This document shows, in pieces, positions 7,845-17,021 of a stretch of 64,000 nucleotides of DNA (position 1 is the first letter of the stretch; every line of letters begins with the position of its first letter). Under the pieces are notes generated by a model. The model saw nothing but the letters and a program-made list of their open reading frames with translations, was not told the DNA's origin and ran no database searches. Made by a program: the position numbers and the translations under genes. Origin of the DNA: Lachnospiraceae bacterium (lineage in GTDB: Bacteria; Bacillota; Clostridia; Lachnospirales; Lachnospiraceae); the NCBI GenBank assembly GCA_017542245.1, contig JAFXXN010000158.1, forward strand, positions 1 to 64,000. The letters are read 5' to 3'.

Positions 7845-9638
7845 ATGGGTACAAAGAAATTTATTTCTGATATTCATTTAAACGATTATACAGAGCAATA
7901 CGAGCATAAACAGGCTATGGCTTCGAATGCTGTTTTTATGGGTGGAAGGAACAAGGTTAGCCTTAATGGAGAATGGCGCTATGCTGTAGATCAATATGAC
8001 ACCTGTCTCAGACAGAAATGGTTTAACGAAATATATAGGGATAATAAAGGATTTTCTTTACCTGTAGATTATTCTTTTGATGAATGGCCTGTCATGGAAC
8101 TTCCCTGCTCATGGAATACCAAGCAAAAGGAGTATCTTCTCTATGAGGGCAGTATGGTATTTACAAGAACATTTGAATACATCTCACATGAAGATGAAAA
8201 AGTCATTTTACGTATCGGTGCAATAAATTATATAGGAAGAATATTCTTAAACGGGGAGTATGTAGGTATGCACCGCGGCGGATCCACTCCCGCATTTTAT
8301 GATGTAACCGCTATTATCAAGGAGCAAAATCGGATTATCATAGCTGCTGATGCTACCAGAAGACCGGAGCAGGTTCCGACTGAAAATACCGACTGGTTTA
8401 ATTACGGTGGTGTTTACAGAGATATAGAACTGATAACTGTACCAAAGGTATATATTAAAGATTTTTTTGTAGCATTGGTTCCTGACGGAAGTTTTAGACA
8501 TATCAGAATAAAAGCTGAACTTTCGGAACCGGTAACAGCCAAAGGACAGCTGGACATTCCCGGACTTAGTGTTTTAGCTGAAATTCTGTTTGATAACGGT
8601 TTGGCAGAAATAGTAATAGAAGCTGAACCGGAACTCTGGTCGCCCGAGAATCCTAAGCTATATGATGTGAAATTATCATGTGAAAAAGACTGTGTCAGTG
8701 ACAGGGTAGGTTTTAGAGAGATAAAAGTAAGTGGCAGGAATATACTTTTTAACGGAAAAAATATATTCTTAAAAGGAATAAGCTGTCATGAGGAAAGTGT
8801 GGAGAACGGTAAAGCACTTACTGACGAAGAACGCAAAGATAATATCTTGTTAGCGAAAGAACTTGGATGTAATTATATGAGGCTTGCACATTATCCTCAC
8901 CATGAGAATATGGCAAAGCTGGCTGATGAGATGGGATTACTATTATGGGAGGAAATTCCTGTATACTGGGCTATACGATTTGACAGGGAAGCAACGTATC
9001 TTGACGCCGAAAATCAATTGAAGGAGCTGATCATACGCGACCGTAACCGTGCGAGTGTTATCATATGGTCGGTAGGAAACGAAAATGCTGATTCTGATGA
9101 AAGACTAAAGTTTATGAGCGGTCTTGCTGAGTGTGCACACGGCTTGGATGATACCCGTTTGGTTTCGGCTGCCTGTCTTGTGGATGGAGAAAAGAATATG
9201 ATAAGGGACAGATTGGAGACATATCTGGATGTTATCGGACTAAATGAATATTGTGGCTGGTATTCACCGGATTTCAATTCCCTTCCCGAGCTTATGAATA
9301 ACAGTAATCCCGACAAGCCGGTGATCATCACAGAGTTCGGAGCAGATGCGCTGCAAGGACATCATGGCTCAATAAATGATAAAGGAACAGAAGAATGCCA
9401 AGAACATGTTTATGAGATGCAGATATCGACATTAAAAGATATCGAATATATAAAGGGCATGACTCCCTGGATCATGTATGATTTCAGGTGCCCCAGACGT
9501 ACTAGTTATATACAGAAATACTATAACCGTAAGGGGCTCCTGTCGGAAGACAAAAGTTACCGTAAGCCTGCATTTTATGTTCTGCAGAAATTCTATAGAA
9601 GTTTAGGAGACAGCTCGAATAAAGTTGAAGATAAATAA
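7845..9638 (+). CDS. GH2 beta-glucuronidase/beta-galactosidase
   Basis: A 597-residue glycoside hydrolase family 2 enzyme with sugar-binding, immunoglobulin-like and TIM-barrel domains. The family signatures [14 protein letters not shown] and [20 protein letters not shown] are clear. The acid/base Glu413 lies in [10 protein letters not shown] and the nucleophile Glu497 in [12 protein letters not shown]. Near the C terminus Asn561 and Lys563 ([11 protein letters not shown]) match the N-x-K motif that recognises the glucuronate carboxylate in beta-glucuronidases, so glucuronidase activity is preferred over galactosidase. No signal peptide, so it acts in the cytoplasm on imported glucuronides. 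The ATG at 7845, behind GAAAGGGAAA, is preferred to an upstream TTG. Its place between a two-component system and an exporter operon is unusual. Confidence 0.92.
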   Translation: MGTKKFISDIHLNDYTEQYEHKQAMASNAVFMGGRNKVSLNGEWRYAVDQYDTCLRQKWFNEIYRDNKGFSLPVDYSFDEWPVMELPCSWNTKQKEYLLYEGSMVFTRTFEYISHEDEKVILRIGAINYIGRIFLNGEYVGMHRGGSTPAFYDVTAIIKEQNRIIIAADATRRPEQVPTENTDWFNYGGVYRDIELITVPKVYIKDFFVALVPDGSFRHIRIKAELSEPVTAKGQLDIPGLSVLAEILFDNGLAEIVIEAEPELWSPENPKLYDVKLSCEKDCVSDRVGFREIKVSGRNILFNGKNIFLKGISCHEESVENGKALTDEERKDNILLAKELGCNYMRLAHYPHHENMAKLADEMGLLLWEEIPVYWAIRFDREATYLDAENQLKELIIRDRNRASVIIWSVGNENADSDERLKFMSGLAECAHGLDDTRLVSAACLVDGEKNMIRDRLETYLDVIGLNEYCGWYSPDFNSLPELMNNSNPDKPVIITEFGADALQGHHGSINDKGTEECQEHVYEMQISTLKDIEYIKGMTPWIMYDFRCPRRTSYIQKYYNRKGLLSEDKSYRKPAFYVLQKFYRSLGDSSNKVEDK

Positions 9639-9694
9639 GACGTTTAGGATATTTGATGAGCGGACTGTATTTAAAAATATGATTTTGAGCAATT

Positions 9695-9716
9695 AAGAAT
9701 TTGATAAGAATTTAAT
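9695..9716 (+). promoter_or_regulatory. Tandem 11-bp direct repeat, candidate regulator site
   Basis: AAGAATTTGAT is followed at once by AAGAATTTAAT, two copies in 11-bp register. OmpR-family regulators bind such direct repeats one helical turn apart. It lies about 170 bases before the exporter ATPase gene, with TTGACA at 9723-9728 and TATACT at 9752-9757 downstream at non-optimal spacing, as expected for an activator-dependent promoter. Assignment to the regulator at 5730 is inference. Confidence 0.4.
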
Positions 9717-9883
9717 AATAGTTTGACAAAGAAGATTTTTATGAAACCATATATACTACAATCAAGATGATGTGGAACGGATGTAGTGTATGTGGTTTTT
9801 TATATATAGATTTATTACACGTAACATAATTATCCGGATCAAGAAGTATAATGTAAATAGTAAAGAAAAAAACGGAGGCAGAT

Positions 9884-10651
9884 ATGAAAAACAATCGAAG
9901 CATACTTAAGACTGAAAAACTTTGCAAGTCATTTTCGAACGGTGGCAGGCAGCAGCATGTAATAAAGAATCTGGACTTGGAGATCAGGGAAGGCGATTTT
10001 ACCATCATCATGGGAGCATCGGGATCCGGTAAATCAACCCTGCTCTATGCATTATCCGGTATGGATAAGCCTTCTATGGGAAAAGTATTCTTTGTAGATA
10101 AAGAAATCCAGGATTTCTCAAACGACGAGCTGGCAGTTTTCAGACGTGGTAACTGCGGATTTGTATTCCAGAGCATCTACCTGCTAGAAAACCAGACAGT
10201 ACTTGACAACGTACTCACTGGTGCACTGATAGTCCAAAAGAACAGTCCGGAACTTGTAAAAAAAGCAAAAGAGTTACTTAAAAAATCAGGCATAAAAGAA
10301 GAAATGTGGAATAAATATCCGAATCAGCTCTCAGGCGGTGAAGCGCAGCGTGTAGGAATTGTCAGAGCGGTCATAAATGATCCGAAGATCCTGTTTGCAG
10401 ATGAACCCACAGGTCAGCTGAATTCAGCATCAGGCCAGGATGTTCTTGATATATTTACTGATGTTCACAAAAATGGACAGAGCATAGTAATGGTAACACA
10501 TGATTTAAAGACTGCACTCCGTGGTACTCGGGTTCTGTACTTACGTGACGGCGGCGTGGTCGGAGACTTCGAGATGAAGCCATATGGCACAGATGATATA
10601 AAGGAGCGCCGTAGCAAGCTCACAGCCTTCCTGGAGGATATGGGTTGGTAG
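9884..10651 (+). CDS. MacB-like ABC transporter ATP-binding protein
   Basis: A 255-residue ATPase of the LolD/MacB type that drives an FtsX-like permease. Walker A is MGASGSGKST, the Q loop is FVFQSIYLLENQTV, the signature is LSGGEAQRVGI, Walker B with catalytic Glu is ILFADEPTG, and the H-switch is VMVTHD. It starts behind ACGGAGGCAGAT. The permease gene follows after a palindromic repeat. Such pairs export or detach antimicrobial peptides from the membrane, or handle lipoproteins. With the two-component system upstream, peptide-antibiotic defence is the likeliest role. It is a paralogue of the ATPase at 20,035; both end in an FLxxMGW tail. Confidence 0.94.
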   Translation: MKNNRSILKTEKLCKSFSNGGRQQHVIKNLDLEIREGDFTIIMGASGSGKSTLLYALSGMDKPSMGKVFFVDKEIQDFSNDELAVFRRGNCGFVFQSIYLLENQTVLDNVLTGALIVQKNSPELVKKAKELLKKSGIKEEMWNKYPNQLSGGEAQRVGIVRAVINDPKILFADEPTGQLNSASGQDVLDIFTDVHKNGQSIVMVTHDLKTALRGTRVLYLRDGGVVGDFEMKPYGTDDIKERRSKLTAFLEDMGW

Positions 10652-10662
10652 TAAAGGAGAAG

Positions 10663-10718
10663 TACTCATCCAGCCTTTCCCTTGAGGGGAAGGTGGCACG
10701 AAGTGCCGGATGAGGTGT
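10663..10718. repeat. Three-way-junction palindromic repeat (family 2)
   Basis: ACTCATCC and GGATGAGGT form an outer stem enclosing two hairpins, CCTTTCCC-TTGA-GGGGAAGG and GGCAC-GAA-GTGCC, so the single strand can fold as a three-way junction. It sits between the ATPase and permease genes of one operon. Longer relatives lie at 27533 and 40593. Confidence 0.8.
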
Positions 10719-10745
10719 TTGTTAAAAATATTTAGAGGATATATT

Positions 10746-13301
10746 ATGAAAATACTTAGATTATCATTGTTCAACCTAAAAAAGAACAAAAAAGAAGCCA
10801 TGGCGATAGCCTTCCTAACACTGGTTACTACTCTTATGTTGTGCATATTCATAGCCAACAATTCAAAGAGCAGCAATGTATTTGATGAAAGCTATGCGGC
10901 TTCCGGATCAGTCAGTGATTTAATTATCTTCGAGGAAGCGGGTTACAGGGATACATATTCGAAGATACTTGAAAATGAATATAATCCCCAAAATCTAAGG
11001 GAAATCAAAACGCTGTTTGTACCTTCGGCGGATGTAATAGAATACGACGGAAATGCCATTTCTTACAATATGTTATTCGTTACCGAAAAAACAGAACGAA
11101 AGTTGGAAAACTTTACGAAACGTGACTGTCTTAACGAAGAGGAGATAAGCAATATAGCTCATCCCATATGGCTTCCTCAGTGCTTCGAAATAAATAACGG
11201 ATATAAATTAAAAGATAAATTTTCCGTACTGAAGGCAGGTAAAGAGTATCCTTTTGAGGTGGTCGGTTTCTATGAAACAGGCTTGGCTGCGAATGACGGA
11301 TATGGTTATAAGGCTATCATATCGGATGAGGACTATGAGCTCTTTGTACAGATTTTTAACAGTATGATGGCGAGTGAATACAGAGGTCTGGCTTTTGATT
11401 ATGAAAACGACTTCCCCTATAATGAATACCTTGAAAAATGTGAAGAAAAATCAGGAGAGAATGTTAAAAACAACAGCTATTTATTTAGCAAAAGCCGTGA
11501 AAAAAATTCAGAGACACAATTTGTCGATATATTCCTGTTGCTCATCGTGTTTATATCGATAGTTACCATGATAGCTGCAATGTTTATGATAAGGCATAAA
11601 ATAAGCAACGACCTCGAAGACCAGATGCAACAGATAGGTGTACTCGAAGCACTGGGATACAAGTCGGGAGAGATATCACTCTCGTATCTGTTTGAATATA
11701 TTATCTCAGGTGGAATAGGAGCGGTACTTGGAGTACTTACAGCCATAATCCTTACACCAGCGCAGAACGGTGTCATAAGATCAATGATGGGGCGTGATAT
11801 CGAAGGCCGTCCGGAGATTTTGAAGCTTATAATTGTAGCCATAGTGGTAGTCATCATAGTTACTTTGTTTGCATTGATAAAAGCAAGATCTGTCAAGAAG
11901 TATCCCCCTGTCATAGCCTTCAGAAAGGGCATAAAGACACATAATTTCAAGAAAAATGTCCTGCCCCTCGAAAAGGCTAAAGGAAATATCAACTTTAGGT
12001 TAGCCATGAAGGGGCTGATGCAGGAGATGAAGGGGAGTATCGGGATTGCCATATGCATCATCACTACCGGCACAGCACTACTCTTTGGACTTATGACATT
12101 TGGATTTTTTAAGAACGGAACCGAAGGACTCATGTCCATGATGGGTATCGATGTTGAACCAGTAGTCGTAGTTCTGGCAAATGGGGTGGATCCTTATGAG
12201 ACCGCTGCCAAGATGCAGGAAGACCCCGAAGTGGAAAAAGCAATCGTTTCATATGATTTTAAGAAACTTACGGTATCCGGATCGGATGATGCGGGTTCAC
12301 TCGTAATATATGATAACTTTAAAGATGCGAAGCAGTTTTCCCCTTTCGAAGGTAGATTCCCGGAGCATGATAATGAAGTGGCGATAGCAGTAAAAAGGGC
12401 AGATTACGAGCAGCGTGCAATAGGCGATAGTCTGATTTTAGAACATAACGGAATCAAAAGATCCTATATCATCACCGGTACCGTCAGCTCTTTGTATAAC
12501 GGTGGATCTGCTATATACATGACATCGGAAGCGTTCAGAAGAATCGATATAAATGCCCGCCCGAATGTAGTAAATGTATACTTAAAAGACGGCACAGATC
12601 CGGAAAAATATGAGAAGCAGCTCCTTGAAACATACGGGGGAAGTGCTAAAGACAAAGCAAATACAGGTGTTGCAGAAGGTAGTTCTGAAGAAAATATAAG
12701 TGCGACGACAGTAAATGGAACCTTAGAAGAGAAGATAAGCGCAAAAGCAGAAGAAAAAATAGCCACACTTCTGTCACAATACGGAGTAACATCCGTTGAT
12801 TATGCGGTGAGGATTGGCGATAAGCTCATAACCGGAAATAGCAGGAATTTTATTATAAAAGAAGTAAGATCCTGGAGAGGTATGATAAAATCCCAGATGG
12901 AGCCCATAGCCGATGCAACAAGAGCCGGCACCCTTGGCGCAGCAGTACTTGTAATATTCATAGTATTTATGATTCTGATCATCATCTCAGCATCTAATGT
13001 CAAGAGGCAGAGAAAGAATCTCGGAATCATGAAGAGCCTGGGATATTCTTCCAAAGACTTAAGACGTCAGATGGCCCTCAAGGTCATGCCTGTCATGATA
13101 GTTTCAATGGTGATAGCATCCATAGTAGCCATATATGTAAATAAAGTATTCTGGTCGGTAATGTTTGCTACGATCGCTACAACGGATATAATACTTATCA
13201 TCTGTGTGGATATAGCTATGATAGTGCTGGCATACATCATGACTTACATCGGCGCCGGTAAGATCAAGAAGATATCCGTAACTGAACTGATGACAGAATA
13301 A
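10746..13301 (+). CDS. FtsX-like ABC transporter permease
   Basis: An 851-residue MacB/FtsX-type permease, partner of the ATPase upstream. One N-terminal membrane helix (about 19-38) is followed by a large extracytoplasmic domain, then a three-helix FtsX block (about 260-395), a further helix near 440 (GIAICIITTGTALLFGLMTF), a second extracytoplasmic domain, and a final FtsX block (about 735-840). This is the arrangement of long permeases that carry two FtsX domains. The ATG at 10746 behind AGAGGATATATT is preferred; an upstream in-frame ATG would start inside the repeat. It probably forms a membrane mechanotransmission exporter for peptides or lipids. Substrate unknown. Confidence 0.93.
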   Translation: MKILRLSLFNLKKNKKEAMAIAFLTLVTTLMLCIFIANNSKSSNVFDESYAASGSVSDLIIFEEAGYRDTYSKILENEYNPQNLREIKTLFVPSADVIEYDGNAISYNMLFVTEKTERKLENFTKRDCLNEEEISNIAHPIWLPQCFEINNGYKLKDKFSVLKAGKEYPFEVVGFYETGLAANDGYGYKAIISDEDYELFVQIFNSMMASEYRGLAFDYENDFPYNEYLEKCEEKSGENVKNNSYLFSKSREKNSETQFVDIFLLLIVFISIVTMIAAMFMIRHKISNDLEDQMQQIGVLEALGYKSGEISLSYLFEYIISGGIGAVLGVLTAIILTPAQNGVIRSMMGRDIEGRPEILKLIIVAIVVVIIVTLFALIKARSVKKYPPVIAFRKGIKTHNFKKNVLPLEKAKGNINFRLAMKGLMQEMKGSIGIAICIITTGTALLFGLMTFGFFKNGTEGLMSMMGIDVEPVVVVLANGVDPYETAAKMQEDPEVEKAIVSYDFKKLTVSGSDDAGSLVIYDNFKDAKQFSPFEGRFPEHDNEVAIAVKRADYEQRAIGDSLILEHNGIKRSYIITGTVSSLYNGGSAIYMTSEAFRRIDINARPNVVNVYLKDGTDPEKYEKQLLETYGGSAKDKANTGVAEGSSEENISATTVNGTLEEKISAKAEEKIATLLSQYGVTSVDYAVRIGDKLITGNSRNFIIKEVRSWRGMIKSQMEPIADATRAGTLGAAVLVIFIVFMILIIISASNVKRQRKNLGIMKSLGYSSKDLRRQMALKVMPVMIVSMVIASIVAIYVNKVFWSVMFATIATTDIILIICVDIAMIVLAYIMTYIGAGKIKKISVTELMTE

Positions 13302-13324
13302 GCCTTCCCCTTCAATCAGAGGTT

Positions 13325-13429
13325 CAATCAGAGGGACGGTTCTCTGATTGAAAATCGAATTTAAAAAAGCTTTGAAAACAGGGCGTTCCGGAGCCTGAAG
13401 AATTAATCACAGAACCGTCCTTGTGATTG
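13325..13429. repeat. REPIN-like hairpin doublet 1
   Basis: The left arm (13325-13350) has stem CAATCAGAG/CTCTGATTG around GGACGGTT; the right arm (13405-13429) has AATCACAG around AACCGTCC. The arms are inverted copies separated by a spacer. The doublet starts 23 bases after the permease stop. A second copy of the spacer motif (GCGTTGAAAATTGGG) and a decayed arm follow up to 13479, suggesting tandem insertion. Confidence 0.85.
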
Positions 13430-13496
13430 AAATTAAAATTGAAAAGAGCGTTGAAAATTGGGGAATCGGTGGATTGAAACAAGAAAGGATTTAAAA

Positions 13497-15575
13497 ATGA
13501 AACGTAAATTTAATAAATGGCTACTTGCTCCGATAGCTATAATAGTTATTGCATTATCAATATGGATATTAGCCGGACATGGTATAACTGATAAATTGTT
13601 TGAAAAAACTCAGGCTAATGGAGCCGAGAAACTGAACGAAAATGATATATCAAGTAACTCGGATTCTTCTTTAATATCCGAAACATACGTTAACGGTTGG
13701 GATGATGCATCAGGCTCACCCGTATACTGTGTGGGTTCCGTAAGCAAAATCTACGCCACAGTAGCTGTAATGCAGTTAGTAGATGTCGGAAAAGTAGAAC
13801 TTGACGGACCTGTTACCGACTATCTTCCGGATTTCAAGATGGCGGATGAAAGGTATAAAGATATCACAGTACGTATGCTGATGAACCACACTTCAGGTAT
13901 AATGGGGACTACTCTCCAAGGTGATTTCTTGTTTTCAGATGCGGATACATACCGCCATGACAATCTCTTGGAACTTCTTTCGACACAGAGACTGAAGGCT
14001 AATCCGGGAAGTTATGCGGCATATTGTAATGACGGATTTGATCTTTTGGAACTCATAGTAGAAGAAGTTACCGGTATATCTTACACCGAATACATACAGG
14101 AAAATCTTGCAAAAAAGACAGGCGGTACAAATACCGGCACCGGTATGACTACTGCGAACGGAAATGGACTGGTTCAGGCATTTTCTCCTAACAATCTTCA
14201 TTATGAAAATGAAACGGTAATGTGTCTTGGGGCAGGTGGTGTATATGCGACAGCAGAAGATGTGGCAAATTTCGGAACAGGTTTTTTTGCAGGAAATGAA
14301 GCCATCCTTTCAGAAAACTCAAAAAATGAAATGGCTATTCGTGTAAGTAATGATGAATACAGGGACGGCAGCGGTCTGGGATGGGATTATGTGAATATGC
14401 CCAGGTATGATGCGGCAGGTGTAAAATTCCTTGCTAAAGGCGGGGATGTAATGCTGAACCATGCATTTTTAGGAGTGGCACCTGAAGAAAATATTAGCAT
14501 TGCAGTACTTTCTAATGGCGGTTCAAGTTCTTATAATGGGATGTTGGCTATGGACATCTTTGACATAATACTTGCCGACAGAGGTATAGAGGTAAAAGAT
14601 ACAGATCAGCCCGAAATAAAAGTAACAGACGAAATACCGGCTTCCTTTGATGAATATGCAGGAATGTATACCTCAGGTAATATGAGAGATGGGGGAGCTG
14701 TCGTAAATGTTATTTCCTTCCCTGATCATAAGTATATGCATGTAACCACGGTCACTCCTTTTTATGCAGATGAATCGGACTATATGCTGACAGAAGACGG
14801 AGTATTTGTAGAGCTTGCATATAAAATTGAAAACGGAAATTTGGGCGATGTGCGTATTGCAAAAAATCCTGTGAAAATAAAATTCGTCAAAAACGAAGAC
14901 GGAAAGATATACTTTGCCATAGATTATCAGGATACAAAGGTCGGACTCGGACAGTTGGAACGTAAGGAATATGTCGGAGAAAAGATGGAAGCAAATCCGA
15001 TAAGTGACGAAGTAAGGAACAGCTGGCAGGCAGTATCCGGAAAAGACTTTATGTTGTACGATGACCTTGAGGCATCAAGATGGTATGAAGCGCCAAAAGC
15101 CACTGTATACACAATGGATGTAGCAGACGGTTATCTGTATTTAAATATGAGCGGGTTCCCGAGACTTTTAAAAATAGTTGACAGCACGACTGCGATAGCA
15201 TTCCAGTCCATTCCTTCCAGTGCAAACAGAGATCTGATAGATATAAAACTGGTAAGGGATGAGAATGGATTGAAACTTACAACAAGTACCGGACTCGATT
15301 GCATCTCGGTAGAAACTATCCCTGAACTCACCACAGACATAAATACAATTGAGTTAAAGACTATGGAAGCTTCATGGTACAGGATAGGAGCAGATATGGC
15401 AGAAGCTGAAATAGTGGCAGAAAGACCCGAAAACGGTGAGATATTTGTATATAATAAATATGGAGAAGAAGTTTATACAACTCATGTTGTAGATGCATCC
15501 CCCATGATACCCCTCCCAAAAGACGGATATATTGTATTCTTAGGCAAGACAGGAGACAGTATAAACATAAAATAA
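13497..15575 (+). CDS. Membrane-anchored serine beta-lactamase-like protein
   Basis: A 692-residue protein with an N-terminal membrane helix (about 6-25) and an extracytoplasmic class C beta-lactamase/penicillin-binding-type domain (about 50-370), followed by about 320 residues of accessory beta-rich sequence. The active site SxxK is Ser81-V-S-Lys84 (GSVSKIYATV) and the YxN motif is Tyr176-C-Asn178. A KGG (AKGGDVML) fits the third motif. The ATG at 13497 behind AAAGGATTTAAAA is preferred. Such proteins act as D-amino-acid peptidases, esterases or peptide-antibiotic-inactivating hydrolases at the cell surface. It lies downstream of the exporter and may join it in peptide resistance, which is inference. 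The mature domain begins unusually close to the Ser, so a usual N-terminal segment is short. Confidence 0.87.
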   Translation: MKRKFNKWLLAPIAIIVIALSIWILAGHGITDKLFEKTQANGAEKLNENDISSNSDSSLISETYVNGWDDASGSPVYCVGSVSKIYATVAVMQLVDVGKVELDGPVTDYLPDFKMADERYKDITVRMLMNHTSGIMGTTLQGDFLFSDADTYRHDNLLELLSTQRLKANPGSYAAYCNDGFDLLELIVEEVTGISYTEYIQENLAKKTGGTNTGTGMTTANGNGLVQAFSPNNLHYENETVMCLGAGGVYATAEDVANFGTGFFAGNEAILSENSKNEMAIRVSNDEYRDGSGLGWDYVNMPRYDAAGVKFLAKGGDVMLNHAFLGVAPEENISIAVLSNGGSSSYNGMLAMDIFDIILADRGIEVKDTDQPEIKVTDEIPASFDEYAGMYTSGNMRDGGAVVNVISFPDHKYMHVTTVTPFYADESDYMLTEDGVFVELAYKIENGNLGDVRIAKNPVKIKFVKNEDGKIYFAIDYQDTKVGLGQLERKEYVGEKMEANPISDEVRNSWQAVSGKDFMLYDDLEASRWYEAPKATVYTMDVADGYLYLNMSGFPRLLKIVDSTTAIAFQSIPSSANRDLIDIKLVRDENGLKLTTSTGLDCISVETIPELTTDINTIELKTMEASWYRIGADMAEAEIVAERPENGEIFVYNKYGEEVYTTHVVDASPMIPLPKDGYIVFLGKTGDSINIK

Positions 15576-15596
15576 AAAACTGTAAAAAGTTTACAG
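15572..15596 (-). terminator. Rho-independent terminator, minus strand
   Basis: On the minus strand CTGTAAA-CTT-TTTACAG is followed by TTTTTTATTTTA. It lies about 70 bases past the stop of the minus-strand HAD gene and probably ends that operon. It also overlaps the end of the convergent hydrolase gene. Confidence 0.6.
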
Positions 15597-15651
15597 AGGC
15601 TCCAGGGTTGTTGAGAATGGATGCAGTAGAAGTAGTTGAAGGTATATCTGA

Positions 15652-15679
15652 GAGTCATTCTGTCAATGCAGAATGACTC
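15652..15679. repeat. Palindrome over the HAD gene stop codon
   Basis: GAGTCATTCTG and GCAGAATGACTC form an 11-bp stem with a five-base loop. The stop codon of the minus-strand HAD gene lies in the loop. No T-run follows. It could protect the 3' end of the mRNA. Confidence 0.45.
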
Positions 15680-16340
15680 CCGGAATATCAGAAACTTCTT
15701 TTACTATATAAGTAGCTCCGGCTTCTTTTAATTCATCCTCATTCCCATAACCATACAATACTCCGATAGAGTCCATGCCAACTTCACGTGCGGCTCTTAT
15801 ATCATAAAACCGGTCGCCGATTACGAGGCATTGAGACAAAATATTTTTATCTGCTGTTTGATCAGAATCATTTATAAAATCGAGTGATTTTAAAGCTCTA
15901 CGTATTAAAATGGCCTTATTGGGGTCGTGTTCATCAAGTGCAGGGCCTATTATACCGTCAAAGAAATCAAATATTTCATCATTTTTAGAGACAGTAACAG
16001 CCATAGCTTCAGGTTTAGATGTAGTAATCATCAAAGTACATCCTGAAGCTTTAAGCACTTTCAACATTTCTTTTATTCCGTTATAAAGAGGAGCCTGATA
16101 TACGCCTTCTTTTACATAATATTCACGGTAAATCTTTATGGCTTCCTGACTGTCTTCTTCAGAAAGTCCGTAAAAATCGTGAAAAGAAACATATAAAGGC
16201 GGACCTATAAATTTTTTCAAAATCTCTTCACTGGGAATTTCTATACCAAAATGGTTTAAAGCTCTCACAGCTGCAGCCATTATACCAAACTCAGATTTCG
16301 TGAGGGTTCCGTCAAGATCAAAAAAAATATATTTATACAT
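15663..16340 (-). CDS. HAD-family phosphatase, phosphoglycolate phosphatase-like
   Basis: A 225-residue HAD-IA phosphatase with a helical cap. Motif I is FFDLDGTLTKSEFG, the cap opening is RALNHFGI with the typical FIGPPL stretch, motif II is LMITTSKPEAMA, the Lys is in DPNKAILIRRAL and motif IV is CLVIGDRFYDIRAA. These match the Gph/PpaX branch (phosphoglycolate or pyrophosphate phosphatase), but the substrate cannot be fixed. The ATG at 16340 is chosen with GGAG 9 nt upstream; a longer TTG start is less likely. It overlaps the end of the phosphodiesterase gene by 8 bases, so the pair is translationally coupled. Confidence 0.9.
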   Translation of the reverse strand: MYKYIFFDLDGTLTKSEFGIMAAAVRALNHFGIEIPSEEILKKFIGPPLYVSFHDFYGLSEEDSQEAIKIYREYYVKEGVYQAPLYNGIKEMLKVLKASGCTLMITTSKPEAMAVTVSKNDEIFDFFDGIIGPALDEHDPNKAILIRRALKSLDFINDSDQTADKNILSQCLVIGDRFYDIRAAREVGMDSIGVLYGYGNEDELKEAGATYIVKEVSDIPGVILH

Positions 16341-16863
16341 TTTGTTCTCCGTCAAATTTACAAAAAGTAAATGTTTCGTTCTCTAACACTATATATCCGC
16401 GTGGAGTTCCTTCTTTCGGCAGTGATACAGATCCCGGATTCATATAGGTATAATCCCCCATATCCTCATTTGCAGTAACATGAGTATGACCTGTGAGCAG
16501 AATATCGCCTTTCTTCATAGGAGGCAGATTCTCTTTGTTGTAGATATGTCCATGTGTGGCAAATACCATACGGCTGCCTACAGGGAGCAGTATATAATCA
16601 GCCATCACCGGGAACTTAAGTACCATTTGGTCCACTTCTGCTTCACAGTTTCCTCGCACAGCATATATCTCATCTTTATATGCATTTAAGAGATCAATAA
16701 CCTCCTTAGGGGCATACTTTTCCGGCAGGTCATTTCTTGGCCCGTGGTAAAGTATATCTCCGAGCAGCAACAGCCTGTCAGCTTTTTCCCTTCTATATGC
16801 ATCAAGCAGCAGTCTGCAGTATTTTGCGGAACCATGAATGTCAGATGCTATCAGTATTCTCAT
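16333..16863 (-). CDS. YfcE/MJ0936-type metallophosphodiesterase
   Basis: A 176-residue calcineurin-like phosphodiesterase that hydrolyses phosphodiester bonds using two divalent metal ions. Metal-binding motifs in order: ASDIHG, LLLGDILYHGPRNDLP, RGNCEAEVD, ATHGH and LTGHTHV, then MNPGSVSLPK, typical of the YfcE subfamily. The ATG at 16863 lies behind AAGGTGAAGAA; an upstream GTG would overlap that site. First gene of a two-gene minus-strand operon with a HAD phosphatase. A second, divergent family member (18,365) lies on the other side of the intergenic promoters. Confidence 0.92.
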   Translation of the reverse strand: MRILIASDIHGSAKYCRLLLDAYRREKADRLLLLGDILYHGPRNDLPEKYAPKEVIDLLNAYKDEIYAVRGNCEAEVDQMVLKFPVMADYILLPVGSRMVFATHGHIYNKENLPPMKKGDILLTGHTHVTANEDMGDYTYMNPGSVSLPKEGTPRGYIVLENETFTFCKFDGEQNV

Positions 16864-16896
16864 TTTCTTCACCTTAAAAGTTTATTTATAGATGAA

Positions 16897-16925
16897 AGTA
16901 TATGCGTTGGGAATAGTTTTGTCAA
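16897..16925 (-). promoter_or_regulatory. Sigma-A promoter, minus strand
   Basis: Reading the minus strand, TTGACA and TATACT are separated by exactly 17 bases. It drives the phosphodiesterase-HAD operon, whose start codon is 34 bases downstream. Confidence 0.75.
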
Positions 16926-16943
16926 TAATTTCTATAATATCCA

Positions 16944-16972
16944 TTGTAGAAAGGCGAGATATATGGTAAAAT
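16944..16972 (+). promoter_or_regulatory. Sigma-A promoter, plus strand
   Basis: TTGTAG and TAAAAT are separated by 17 bases, about 50 bases before the SGNH hydrolase start. It is back to back with the minus-strand promoter. Confidence 0.5.
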
Positions 16973-17021
16973 GAATTGAGAAGATTTACTAAAAAATTTA
17001 ACAAAATTGGAGGAGCACAAA

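Noticed and set aside
11477-12139. Minus-strand frame of 220 codons inside the exporter permease
   Set aside because: It mirrors the hydrophobic segments of the permease, with no ribosome binding site and no recognisable motif.
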